NCBI GenBank assembly: GCA_011049365.1
Contig: DSBD01000051.1
Coordinates: 1-16,874 of the forward strand
DNA: 16,874 nt
DNA from: Candidatus Vogelbacteria bacterium
Lineage (GTDB): Bacteria; Patescibacteriota; Minisyncoccia; Phycocordibacterales; XYD1-FULL-46-19
Direction of reading: 5' to 3'
The notes below the pieces were generated by a model. It ran no database searches. It had not been told where the DNA came from and saw nothing but the letters and a program-made list of their open reading frames with translations. Shown here one piece after another: positions 7,373-15,500 of the stretch. Numbering within the stretch: the first letter of the stretch is position 1; each line of letters opens with the position of its first letter. The translations under genes were made by a program, and so were the position numbers.

Positions 7373-7894
7373 ATGTTAGTAATTAGATTACAAAGAGTTG
7401 GGCGTAAGAATGACCCACGTTTTCGTTTGGTTGTTACTGATTCTAAAAATGGACCCAAGAGTGGTAACTTTGTGGAAATTTTGGGTTCTCATAATCCCCG
7501 AGCCGGTAAGCCGGTCTTAAAGACCGAAAGAATACAATATTGGTTGTCAGTTGGCGCTAAAACTTCCGGCACTGTTCATAATATGCTAGTTGATGCTAAA
7601 ATAGTTGAGAGTAAAAAAATAAATGTTTTACCTAAGATGAAGTCGGTGGAGAAAAAAGAAAAGGTAAAAGAAGAAAAAGCTCCTGAGAGTAAAGAGACTT
7701 CAGAAAAATCTGCTCCGGCAGAAACAAAAGAAGAATCCAAGGAGGAAAAAATTGAGGAAGAAAAGAAAGAAGGAGTTAAAGAAGAGATAGTGGAAGAGAA
7801 GGCTAAAGCTAAAGATTCCTCCCAAAAAGAAATAATAGTTGAAGAGACTAAACAAGAGGCCCAAAAAGAATCTATCATCGAGGCAGAAAAATAA
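7373..7894 (+). CDS. rpsP: 30S ribosomal protein S16 with long charged tail
   Basis: S16 binds 16S rRNA and is needed for small-subunit assembly. I chose the ATG at 7373, because the family begins MLVIRLQRVGRKNDPRFRLV there. An in-frame ATG at 7328 would add 15 unrelated residues and would overlap the promoter. Residues 1-85 are a full S16 with DSKNGPKSGNFVEILG and RIQYWLSVGA. The remaining 88 or so residues are a low-complexity lysine/glutamate-rich tail, making the 173-residue protein about twice the usual length. Such a tail is likely disordered; its role is unknown. It opens the rpsP-khpA-trmD cluster, in which rimM, often found between khpA and trmD, is missing. Confidence 0.95.
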   Translation: MLVIRLQRVGRKNDPRFRLVVTDSKNGPKSGNFVEILGSHNPRAGKPVLKTERIQYWLSVGAKTSGTVHNMLVDAKIVESKKINVLPKMKSVEKKEKVKEEKAPESKETSEKSAPAETKEESKEEKIEEEKKEGVKEEIVEEKAKAKDSSQKEIIVEETKQEAQKESIIEAEK

Positions 7895-7903
7895 TATCAG
7901 GTT

Positions 7904-7931
7904 TTGACATTATTTTAATTTAGTTTAGAAT
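7904..7931 (+). promoter_or_regulatory. Candidate sigma70 promoter of khpA
   Basis: A consensus -35 box TTGACA (7904-7909), a 16-nt spacer and TAGAAT (7926-7931), just after the rpsP stop. Transcription would start near 7938 and give a leader of roughly 59 nt. The leader contains GGTT/AACC (7948-7951 with 7960-7963) followed by a run of T, a weak terminator-like hairpin that may or may not matter. Confidence 0.6.
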
Positions 7932-7996
7932 CTAAGAAGCGGTGATAGGTTGGTCGAATAACCGTTTTTACAAACCATTAGCGATTGCCAAAATTC

Positions 7997-8329
7997 ATGT
8001 CTGAAAACTTCAGTGACCAAGTATTTTTGGAATATGTCATCAAATCCTTGGTTGATAATCCGCAAGATGTAAAGATTGATCGCAAGGTTGATGAATTGGG
8101 TGTTTTACTCACCCTAGATATCAATCCGGCCGATATGGGTAAAATAATCGGTCGTCAAGGCAATACTGCCAAAGCCATCAGGACTCTCTTGAGGGTAGTT
8201 GGTATGAAAAATAATGCCCGAGTCAATCTGAAAATCAATGAACCGGAGGGATCGAGAAGAGATTCTCAAACTCAAACACCTTCGGCTTCAGAATCGGTTG
8301 ATCAAGCGATGCAGGATTTAAAACTCTAA
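7997..8329 (+). CDS. khpA: KH-domain RNA-binding protein KhpA
   Basis: A 110-residue protein with one KH domain of the KhpA (YlqC) family, small RNA-binding proteins encoded beside rpsP and trmD in many bacteria and linked to cell-envelope and small-RNA control in some Gram-positive species. The N-terminal helix LEYVIKSLVDNP and the loop GKIIGRQG (48-55, with the GxxG at 52-55), followed by AKAIRTLLRVVG, are diagnostic. The C-terminal 25 residues are serine/glutamine-rich and likely disordered. The ATG at 7997 is preferred to the TTG at 7985, as MSENFSDQVFLEYV is the usual beginning. Its own promoter lies upstream and a strong terminator downstream, so it may be a single-gene unit. Confidence 0.93.
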   Translation: MSENFSDQVFLEYVIKSLVDNPQDVKIDRKVDELGVLLTLDINPADMGKIIGRQGNTAKAIRTLLRVVGMKNNARVNLKINEPEGSRRDSQTQTPSASESVDQAMQDLKL

Positions 8330-8351
8330 TCTCTTATTTTTAGGGATGGAA

Positions 8352-8385
8352 GAAAAGACCGGCTTTGAGCCGGCCTTTTCTTTTT
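8352..8385 (+). terminator. Rho-independent terminator after khpA
   Basis: A hairpin of CCGGCT (8359-8364), loop TTG and AGCCGG (8368-8373), extended outward through an A/C mismatch to GAAAAG and CTTTTC, followed by TTTTT. It lies 23 nt after the khpA stop and 26 nt before trmD. The A-run on the other side means it could also act on the - strand. Confidence 0.88.
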
Positions 8386-8398
8386 GTCTATATATGTT

Positions 8399-8404
8399 TA
8401 GAAT
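8399..8404 (+). promoter_or_regulatory. Candidate -10 box of trmD, possibly leaderless
   Basis: TAGAAT ends 6 nt before the trmD ATG at 8411 and just after the khpA terminator, so trmD needs its own promoter. No good -35 box is visible at 15-18 nt spacing, because that stretch is the terminator's T-run. Confidence 0.4.
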
Positions 8405-8410
8405 ATCTCT

Positions 8411-9052
8411 ATGATACATTTTCATATTTTAAGCGCCTTTCCGGAAAGTTTTTCTTCTTATTTTTCTCAGTCCCTAATTAAGAGAGCGATAGAAAAGAAG
8501 ATTATAAAAGTTTCCATTTATGATTTGCGCGCTTTTGCTTCTGATAAAAGAAAAAGCATTGATGGTCGTCCTTATGGCGGTGGTCCGGGTATGGTTTTGT
8601 TGGCCGAGCCGATAATTAAAGCCATAAAGAAAATAAAAGGGCGGAAGAAAAATTTTAAGATAATTGTTACTTCAGCTGGAGGTAAAACTTTCTCTAATGA
8701 ATTGGCTGAGAAATGGAAGGGAGAATTTAAACATATTTTAATTATTTGTGGTCATTATGAAGGGATAGATGCTCGTTTGACAAAAATTTTTAAAGCTCAA
8801 GAAATATCTATCGGTCCATATATTTTGACCGGAGGAGAATTGCCAGCCCTGGTGATGGTAGATGTTATCACTAGACGTTTGGAGGGAGTTTTAGGAAAAG
8901 AAGAATCTGTGGAAGAAAAAAGGATTGCCAGTCATGAAGTTTATACTCGTCCGGAAATCATAGAATATCAGGGCAAGAAATATAAAGTGCCAAAAGTTTT
9001 ACTTTCCGGCCATCATAAAAAAATAGATGCTTGGCGAAAGAAAAAGAGTTAA
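8411..9052 (+). CDS. trmD: tRNA (guanine-37-N1)-methyltransferase
   Basis: TrmD methylates G37 next to the anticodon with S-adenosylmethionine and prevents +1 frameshifting. The 213-residue length is close to the usual 230-250. Knot-fold motifs are clear: DGRPYGGGPGM (51-61), CGHYEGID (113-120), SIGPYILTGGELPA (133-146), and YTRPE (178-182). The segment after GVLG is odd. Where most TrmDs have EEDSF with the catalytic aspartate (D169 in the gamma-proteobacterial enzymes), this one reads EEKRI (168-172), and the following stretch before YTRP is about four residues shorter. The protein is otherwise well conserved, so I take it as active TrmD with an altered catalytic loop. The gene stands alone between a terminator and the rpoB promoter. 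Confidence 0.94.
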   Translation: MIHFHILSAFPESFSSYFSQSLIKRAIEKKIIKVSIYDLRAFASDKRKSIDGRPYGGGPGMVLLAEPIIKAIKKIKGRKKNFKIIVTSAGGKTFSNELAEKWKGEFKHILIICGHYEGIDARLTKIFKAQEISIGPYILTGGELPALVMVDVITRRLEGVLGKEESVEEKRIASHEVYTRPEIIEYQGKKYKVPKVLLSGHHKKIDAWRKKKS

Positions 9053-9054
9053 AT

Positions 9055-9084
9055 TTGACTTTTTAGACCCTTTTAGGTTATAAT
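9055..9084 (+). promoter_or_regulatory. Strong sigma70-type promoter of rpoBC
   Basis: TTGACT (9055-9060), an 18-nt spacer and a perfect TATAAT (9079-9084), starting 3 nt after the trmD stop. It is the best consensus match in the window. Initiation would be near 9091, leaving an rpoB leader of about 235 nt. Confidence 0.8.
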
Positions 9085-9162
9085 TCTGACGATTGTTTTA
9101 AGCAGTTTGATTAAGTTCTGGAAGTCGTAATCCAGTTCCAAAAATAATTTAAATACAATTAA

Positions 9163-9202
9163 GCCACTTCAGATAGTTGCCTGAGGCGGTTTTGTTTTTA
9201 TT
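9163..9202 (+). terminator. Terminator-like hairpin in rpoB leader (possible attenuator)
   Basis: GCCACTTCAG (9163-9172) pairs with CTGAGGCGGT (9181-9190), with two G-T wobbles and one mismatch, and an 8-nt loop. TTTGTTTTTATT follows. Two further A-T pairs extend the base. It lies downstream of the rpoB promoter, so it would cut rpoBC transcription as an attenuator. It is too far from trmD to be only that gene's terminator. Confidence 0.5.
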
Positions 9203-9268
9203 GGCGACGTAGAGTGAGAGTAATGGAAAAGTTCCGACTTTTCCATTACCGAGCCGAGGAGCCAAGAT
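9195..9268 (+). repeat. Palindromic element copy 2, in rpoB leader
   Basis: A 74-nt copy of the block at 5758-5833 in the same orientation. It has a 13-bp perfect stem, 9220-9232 with 9237-9249, and a TCCG loop. Relative to copy 1, three stem pairs differ and all three are changed on both sides so that pairing is kept (9221/9248, 9226/9243, 9230/9239). The flanks GCGACGTAGAGTGAG and CGAGCCGAGGAGC are nearly identical to copy 1. The - strand is also free of stops in one frame across this copy. Confidence 0.85.
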
Positions 9269-9327
9269 TAGGTTTTATTGTTACATTTTTTTGATTTAAT
9301 TTAAAAATTAAAAGTTTTATTTTTACT

Positions 9328-12300
9328 ATGAAGCAAAAATATTTTTCACGCTACAAGAAACCCTTAGTCGAAATGCCCAATTTAGTTAAGAATCAAATTG
9401 ATTCCTATAATTGGTTAATAAAAGATGGATTAAAGGAAGTTTTCAAGGAGTTTTCGCCTATTACCGATTATACTGATAAAAAGTTTGAAATGTCTTTTAT
9501 TGATTACACTATAGACGAACCTAAATATGATGAATATTTTGCTAAAGAGAATAAGTTGTCTTATGAATCTTCATTGAAAGTGAAAGTTAAATTAAAAAAT
9601 AAAACTCTAAATAAAGAAAAGGAACAAGAAATATTCTTAGCTGATTTTCCGCTGATGACCGAACATGGAACATTTGTCATTAATGGTATTGAGAGAGTAA
9701 TTGTTCCACAAATTGCCAGAAGTTTCGGTGTTTTCTTCACTGCTAATGAAATTAGAGGCAATAAATATTTTGGCGCTAAAATTATTCCGGCTCGTGGCGC
9801 TTGGGTGGAGATGGAAATGGAGGCCGATGGACTTATTTATGTTCGCATAGATCGTCGTCGCAAATTTCCCATTTCTTATCTATTAAGGATTTTTGCTGAT
9901 AAAGAAAATTTCTCAACTGACAAAGAGGAAATCAAGAAGGTTTTAATTGATGCCGGCGCTAAATCTGAAGATGTTCAAAATCTTTTTATTAAAGACGAAA
10001 ACAAAGAAATAGACGATTGCTATTTAGGAGTCTATAAAAGACTAAGAGATAGTGAATTAGCTACAGTTGCCAACTCTAAGGAATTTGTTTTAGGTCTTTT
10101 TTCTAGAGAGAAATATGATTTTTCCACTGTTGGCCGATTACGTTTTAATTCTCGTTTTAACTTGCCAACCGGAGATGAAGTTCGCGAAGATCGCCTAATA
10201 ACATTTAAAGATTTAGTTTTGATTGTTAAGAAAGTTCTAGATTTGCAAAACGACCCGCAAGCTAAAGAAGATGATATAGATCATTTAGGTTTTAGAAGAG
10301 TTAGGAGTGTTGGCGAAACTTTTCAGCAGAAAATCAAAATCGGTATGACTCAAATGAAAAGAAATATTCAAGACAGGATGTCAACTATTGATACTGCTAC
10401 CTTATTACCAATCCAATTTGTTAGTCCTCGTCCTTTGCAAGCTAGGATTAGAGAGTTCTTTGCTACTAATCAGCTATCACAATTTATGAGTCAAGAGAAT
10501 ATTCTTTACGAGGTTGAACATTTAAGGACTTTATCGGCTTTAGGTCCGGGTGGTCTAACTAGGGAAAGGGCGGGTCTAGATGTCCGTGATGTTCACACTT
10601 CTCATTATGGCCGAGTTTGTCCGATTCATACTCCCGAAGGTCCGAATATTGGTTTGATTCTTCGTTTAACCGCTTATGCCAGAATAGATGAATTTGGTAT
10701 TATTGAGACTCCTTATAGAAAAGTAGTTGATGGTAAAATAACTTCGGAATTAGTTTATTTAAATGCCTTAGAAGAAGAGGAATATTATATTGCTCATGCC
10801 AGAGTTAGTTATGATGACGAAGGGCGATTATTAGATGATTTAGTAGAGGTTAGATATAAAGCCAAACCGACTTTGGTTTCACCTCAAGATGTTAACTTTA
10901 TAGATGTTTCTCCTAACCAACCATATTCGGTAGCTACTTCTATGATTCCTTTCTTGGAGCATGATGATGCTAATAGAACTTTGATGGGTTCTAATATGCA
11001 AAAACAATCAGTCCCTTGTATAAAACCGGAGGCCCCTTTGGTGGCTACTGGTATTGAAAATAAAGCGGCTCTGGATTCTGGTCGTTTAATTATTGCTAAG
11101 AAAGCCGGTCAAGTTAAGGCGGTTGATGGTAAAAAAATTGTTATTAAAAATACTGATGGTCAAGATGATGTTTACAACTTAATTAATTTCTCAAAAACCA
11201 ATGCTAATTCATGTCTCCATCAACGACCAATAGTTGAATTGGGTCAAGAAGTTAAGAAAGGCCAAGTTTTGGCTGACTCTTCTTCAACAGTTGGTGGTCA
11301 AATGTCGGTCGGCCAGAACGCCCTAGTAGCTTTTATACCTTGGTATGGCTATAATTATGAAGATGCGATTATTATTTCTGAAAAATTAGTTAAAGAAAAT
11401 AAATTCTCCAGTATCTATATAGAAGAATTTGATATAAGTGTTAGAGATACCAAACTTGGACCGGAGATAACAACTCATGATATACCCAATGTTAGTGAAG
11501 CTAAATTAAGAAATCTGGACGAGGAGGGAATAGTCAGAGTTGGGGCCGAAGTTGAACAAAATGATATTTTAGTCGGTAAGATTACTCCTAAAGGGGAAGT
11601 AGAATTAACTCCGGAAGAAAGACTTTTACGTTCTATTTTTGGCGAGAAGTCTCGAGAAGTTAAGGATTCTTCATTAAGAATGCCCCATGGCAAAAAGGGG
11701 AGAGTCATAAGAGTTAAAGTTTTTTCTCGCGATCATGGTGATAAATTAGAATCAGGAATTTTAAAGAAAATATATATTCAAGTAGCCCAGTGGAGAAATG
11801 TTTCTGCCGGTGATAAATTAGCGGGACGCCATGGTAACAAAGGGGTCATATCAAGAATATTACCAGAAGAGGATATGCCTTTTACTAAAGATGGTCAGTC
11901 AGTAGATATAATTTTAACTCCTTTGGGTGTTCCTTCTCGTATGAATTTGGGCCAGATTTTTGAAATGCATCTTGGTTTAGCAGCTCATACTCTAAATTAT
12001 CAAGCAATTTGCCCGCCTTTTATGGGAGCCACTGAAGAAGAAATTAAAATTGAATTAGAAAAAGCTGGTTTTCCAACAACTGGAAAGATAGATCTTTATG
12101 ATGGTCAAACTGGTGATAAATTTAACCAACCGATTGCTATTGGCTACATGTATATGCTTAAACTTAATCATATGGTTGAAGATAAGATACATAAACGCTC
12201 AATCGGTCCTTATTCCTTAATAACTCAACAACCGTTAGGGGGACGTTCTCAAGGTGGTGGTCAACGTTTTGGAGAAATGGAAGTCTGGGCCTTGGAAGGT

Positions 12301-12489
12301 TATGGCGCTGCTTATACTTTGCGTGAAATGCTTACTTATAAGTCAGACGATATTGCAGGTCGATCACAAGCTTTTGATTCTATTGTCAAAAATATACCTA
12401 TCCGCCCACCGCAAATACCAGCTTCTTTCAATGTTATGTTGAATGAATTACGCGGATTGGCTCTTGATATAGAACTTGAAAATTTTTAA
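9328..12489 (+). CDS. rpoB: DNA-directed RNA polymerase subunit beta
   Basis: The beta subunit forms half of the polymerase cleft. At 1053 residues it is at the short end for the family and lacks the large lineage-specific inserts of proteobacterial forms. Landmarks in order: LMTEHGTFVINGIERVIV near the start, the rifampicin region QLSQFMSQ...LSALGPGGLTRER (from Q382), HYGRVCPIHTPEGPNIGL, YNYEDAIIISE, GDKLAGRHGNKGVIS, and the C-terminal QPLGGRSQGGGQRFGEMEVWA. In the rifampicin pocket, S388 and T401 replace the residues equivalent to E. coli D516 and R529. The ATG at 9328 has no Shine-Dalgarno sequence. rpoC follows after 12 nt. Confidence 0.98.
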   Translation: MKQKYFSRYKKPLVEMPNLVKNQIDSYNWLIKDGLKEVFKEFSPITDYTDKKFEMSFIDYTIDEPKYDEYFAKENKLSYESSLKVKVKLKNKTLNKEKEQEIFLADFPLMTEHGTFVINGIERVIVPQIARSFGVFFTANEIRGNKYFGAKIIPARGAWVEMEMEADGLIYVRIDRRRKFPISYLLRIFADKENFSTDKEEIKKVLIDAGAKSEDVQNLFIKDENKEIDDCYLGVYKRLRDSELATVANSKEFVLGLFSREKYDFSTVGRLRFNSRFNLPTGDEVREDRLITFKDLVLIVKKVLDLQNDPQAKEDDIDHLGFRRVRSVGETFQQKIKIGMTQMKRNIQDRMSTIDTATLLPIQFVSPRPLQARIREFFATNQLSQFMSQENILYEVEHLRTLSALGPGGLTRERAGLDVRDVHTSHYGRVCPIHTPEGPNIGLILRLTAYARIDEFGIIETPYRKVVDGKITSELVYLNALEEEEYYIAHARVSYDDEGRLLDDLVEVRYKAKPTLVSPQDVNFIDVSPNQPYSVATSMIPFLEHDDANRTLMGSNMQKQSVPCIKPEAPLVATGIENKAALDSGRLIIAKKAGQVKAVDGKKIVIKNTDGQDDVYNLINFSKTNANSCLHQRPIVELGQEVKKGQVLADSSSTVGGQMSVGQNALVAFIPWYGYNYEDAIIISEKLVKENKFSSIYIEEFDISVRDTKLGPEITTHDIPNVSEAKLRNLDEEGIVRVGAEVEQNDILVGKITPKGEVELTPEERLLRSIFGEKSREVKDSSLRMPHGKKGRVIRVKVFSRDHGDKLESGILKKIYIQVAQWRNVSAGDKLAGRHGNKGVISRILPEEDMPFTKDGQSVDIILTPLGVPSRMNLGQIFEMHLGLAAHTLNYQAICPPFMGATEEEIKIELEKAGFPTTGKIDLYDGQTGDKFNQPIAIGYMYMLKLNHMVEDKIHKRSIGPYSLITQQPLGGRSQGGGQRFGEMEVWALEGYGAAYTLREMLTYKSDDIAGRSQAFDSIVKNIPIRPPQIPASFNVMLNELRGLALDIELENF

Positions 12490-12501
12490 TCTAAAATCTT
12501 T

Positions 12502-15500
12502 ATGATAAACAAAAAAAATAACGAAAGAATAAAAGACTTCAATGTTATCTCTCTAAAACTAGCTTCACCGGAAAGAATTCTGAATTGGTCTTATGGAGAA
12601 GTTACCAAACCGGAGACTATTAATTATCGCTCGGGCCGAAGTGAAAGAGGAGGCTTATTTGATGAAAGAATTTTCGGTCCGGAAAAAGATTTTGAATGTT
12701 ATTGCGGGAAGTATAAAAGAATTCGCTATAAGGATGTAGTCTGTGAAAAATGTGGTGTTGAAGTTACCCGTTCTATTGTTAGAAGAGAAAGGATGGGTCA
12801 TATAGAATTAGCCAGTCCGGTTGCTCATATTTGGTATTTGAAAAGCATTCCTAGTCGTATGAGTTTGGTTTTGGGATTGCCGGTAGGCGATTTGGAAAAA
12901 GTTATCTACTTTGCCGGCTATTTAATTACTTCAGTTAATGAAGATGAAAAGCAAAAAGTTTTAAAAGAGATAGATAGTGAATATAAAACTAAGTTAAAAA
13001 GTATAAAAAATGCCGAAGAAAAAGATAAGCTTAAAGAAGCTTTAGATGATGCTAAAAGGCAAATAGGCCTATTAATTTCTAGAAAGGTGATTGATGAAAT
13101 AACCTATCATCGTCTGTCTTTCAAATATGGTTCGGTTTTTGAGGCATCCATTGGTGCTGAAGCCATTTATCAAGTTTTTCATTCTATGGATTTAGAGGAA
13201 GAATTGGCAAATATTCAAGCTAGTATGGAAAAGGCTGGTTCGGTTGAAAGGCAGAAACTTCAAAAAAGATTTAATTTAATCAAAACCATGAAAAGGTCAG
13301 GTGTCAGGCCAGAGTGGATGTTTTTGAAAGTATTACCGGTCATACCGCCAGCTCTTAGGCCAATGGTGGCTTTAGATGGTGGTCGTCATGCTACTAGTGA
13401 TGTCAATGATTTATATCGACGAGTAATTAATCGTAATAATCGTCTAAAGAAATTAATAGATCTCAATGCTCCGGAAGTGATATTGAGAAATGAAAAAAGA
13501 ATTCTTCAAGAAGCAGTTGATGCTCTTTTAGATAATTCAATTCGCCAAGGCACTGGAGCAATGAGTCAAGCTCAGAGAAGGCCCTTAAAATCTTTAGCTG
13601 ATAATTTGCGTGGCAAACAAGGTCGTTTTCGACAAAATCTTTTAGGAAAAAGAGTTGATTATTCAGGCCGAAGTGTGATAGTGATTGGTCCGGAATTGAG
13701 AATGAATGAATGTGGTCTACCTAAATTAATGGCTCTAGAACTCTTTAGACCCTTTATTATATCCAAAATATTAGAATATGAAATGGCTTTTAATATCCGT
13801 GGAGCGGGACGTTTGATTGATGAAGGTGAGCCGGAGGTTTGGGCTATTTTGGAAGAGGTTATTAAGAATAAATATGTTCTTTTAAACCGAGCTCCAACTT
13901 TACATCGTTTAAGTATTCAAGCTTTCAAACCAGTTCTAATTGAAGGCCGAGCAATTCAAATACATCCTTTGGTTTGTACGGCTTTTAATGCTGACTTTGA
14001 TGGCGACCAGATGGCTGTTCATGTTCCTTTGTCTTCCTCAGCTCAAAGAGAAGCTCAAGAATTAATAGCCGCTAATCGCAATCTCTTAAAACCGGGTAGT
14101 GGTGATCCAATAATCAATATGAAGTTGGATATTGTTTTAGGTTGTTATTATGCCACTAAAGTAGTGGCCAATACTGACCGGGCGGAAAAGAAATTTTTCC
14201 ATAGCCCTAATGCTGCCATTATGGCTTATGATTTCGGTGATGTTAAATTGCAAGAATTAGTTAAAGTAGTAGGGGGTAAAAAGGAAAAATACGGTGAAAA
14301 TTCAGGAAATTTAATGGAGACAACCATTGGTCGCATTTTATTTAATAATAACTTGCCTAATGATTATCCATTTATTAATGAAAACATAAATGGTAAGCAG
14401 ATTTCTAATTTAGTAGAGAATTTGATAACCAAATACGGAATCTCTGAAACTGCCTCGATAGTGGATAAAATCAAAGATTTTGGATTTAAGTTTTCAACTA
14501 TTTCCGGTATCACTTGGGGTATGGATGATGTAAAAGTGCCAGAGAAGAAACAGGATATTGTAAAAGAGGCCGAGTTGGAAGCTCAAAAAATAGAAGAAAA
14601 CTTTAATGAGGGAATAATTTCTGATAATGAGCGCTATAGGATGATAATAGAGATTTGGACTAAAGCTAGAAATGAGATAGAAAAATTAATTCCCGATTCT
14701 TTAGAAATTAACGGTTCGGTGGCTGATATGATAAATTCCAATGCCAGGGGGTCTATTAGTTCGGTCTGCCAAATGTCCGGTATGAAAGGTTTGATTGTTA
14801 ACCCTGGAGGGAAGATGATAGATTTTCCAATAATCCCTTCTTATAAAGAAGGATTATCTCCTTTGGAATATTTCATTAGTACTCATGGTTCAAGAAAAGG
14901 TCTAGCTGACACCGCCTTAAATACCGCTAAGGCGGGTTATATGACTAGAAAATTAGTTGATGTGGCTCAAGATGTTGTAGTTATGGAAGAGGATTGTGGC
15001 GACACTGAAGGGAAATTAATTACTGAAGATAATATTTATGGTTTTGATACCGGTATCGGTAATAATATTAGAGGCAGAATCTTGTTGGAAGATTTATTAG
15101 ACAAGGATGGTCAAATAATATTTAAAAAAGGTCATATGCTTTCGGGTGAAGACCATAAGATAGCAGAAGAAAAAGGAGCTATTCAAGCCAAAATCAGAAC
15201 TCCTTTAAGTTGTAAATTACGACGGGGTGTTTGCCAGAAATGTTATGGTGAAGATCCATCTAGGAGGGGATTAGTAAAAATAGGTGAAGCAGTTGGAATT
15301 GTGGCTGCTCAAGCTATTGGTGAACCGGGAACGCAGTTAACCATGAGAACCAAACATGCTGGTGGAGTTAGTACTGGAGCTGACATAGTCGGTGGTTTAC
15401 CGAGAGTAGAGGAGCTATTTGAAAGACGCTCGCCTAAAAATTCAGCTACTATCAGTGAATATGATGGCTTGGTTAGCGAGATTATAAAGAAGAATCATAA

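Larger units (their letters stand above)
9091..9327 (+). promoter_or_regulatory. Structured 5' leader of rpoB
   Basis: The gap between trmD and rpoB holds no gene. After the promoter it contains a small CTGGA/TCCAG hairpin (9118-9122 with 9131-9135 region), a terminator-like hairpin at 9163-9190, a palindromic repeat at 9195-9268, and an AT-rich run up to the rpoB ATG. The genes for L10 and L7/L12 (rplJ, rplL), often upstream of rpoB, are not here. Whether the leader controls rpoBC is inference. Confidence 0.5.

Noticed and set aside
7576..7878. A 100-codon - strand reading frame opposite rpsP
   Set aside because: It is the serine/phenylalanine-rich mirror of the lysine/glutamate codons of the S16 tail, with no recognisable domain.
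5758..9268. The two palindromic copies as part of a CRISPR array
   Set aside because: Only two copies, 3.4 kb apart and separated by genes, with no regular spacers and no cas genes.
9053..9327. A small gene or tRNA between trmD and rpoB
   Set aside because: No open frame with a domain, and no cloverleaf or T-loop motif is visible; the region is explained by promoter, hairpins and repeat.
12254..12442. A 62-codon + strand frame inside rpoB
   Set aside because: It lies in a highly conserved part of rpoB in another frame, and shows no independent signal.
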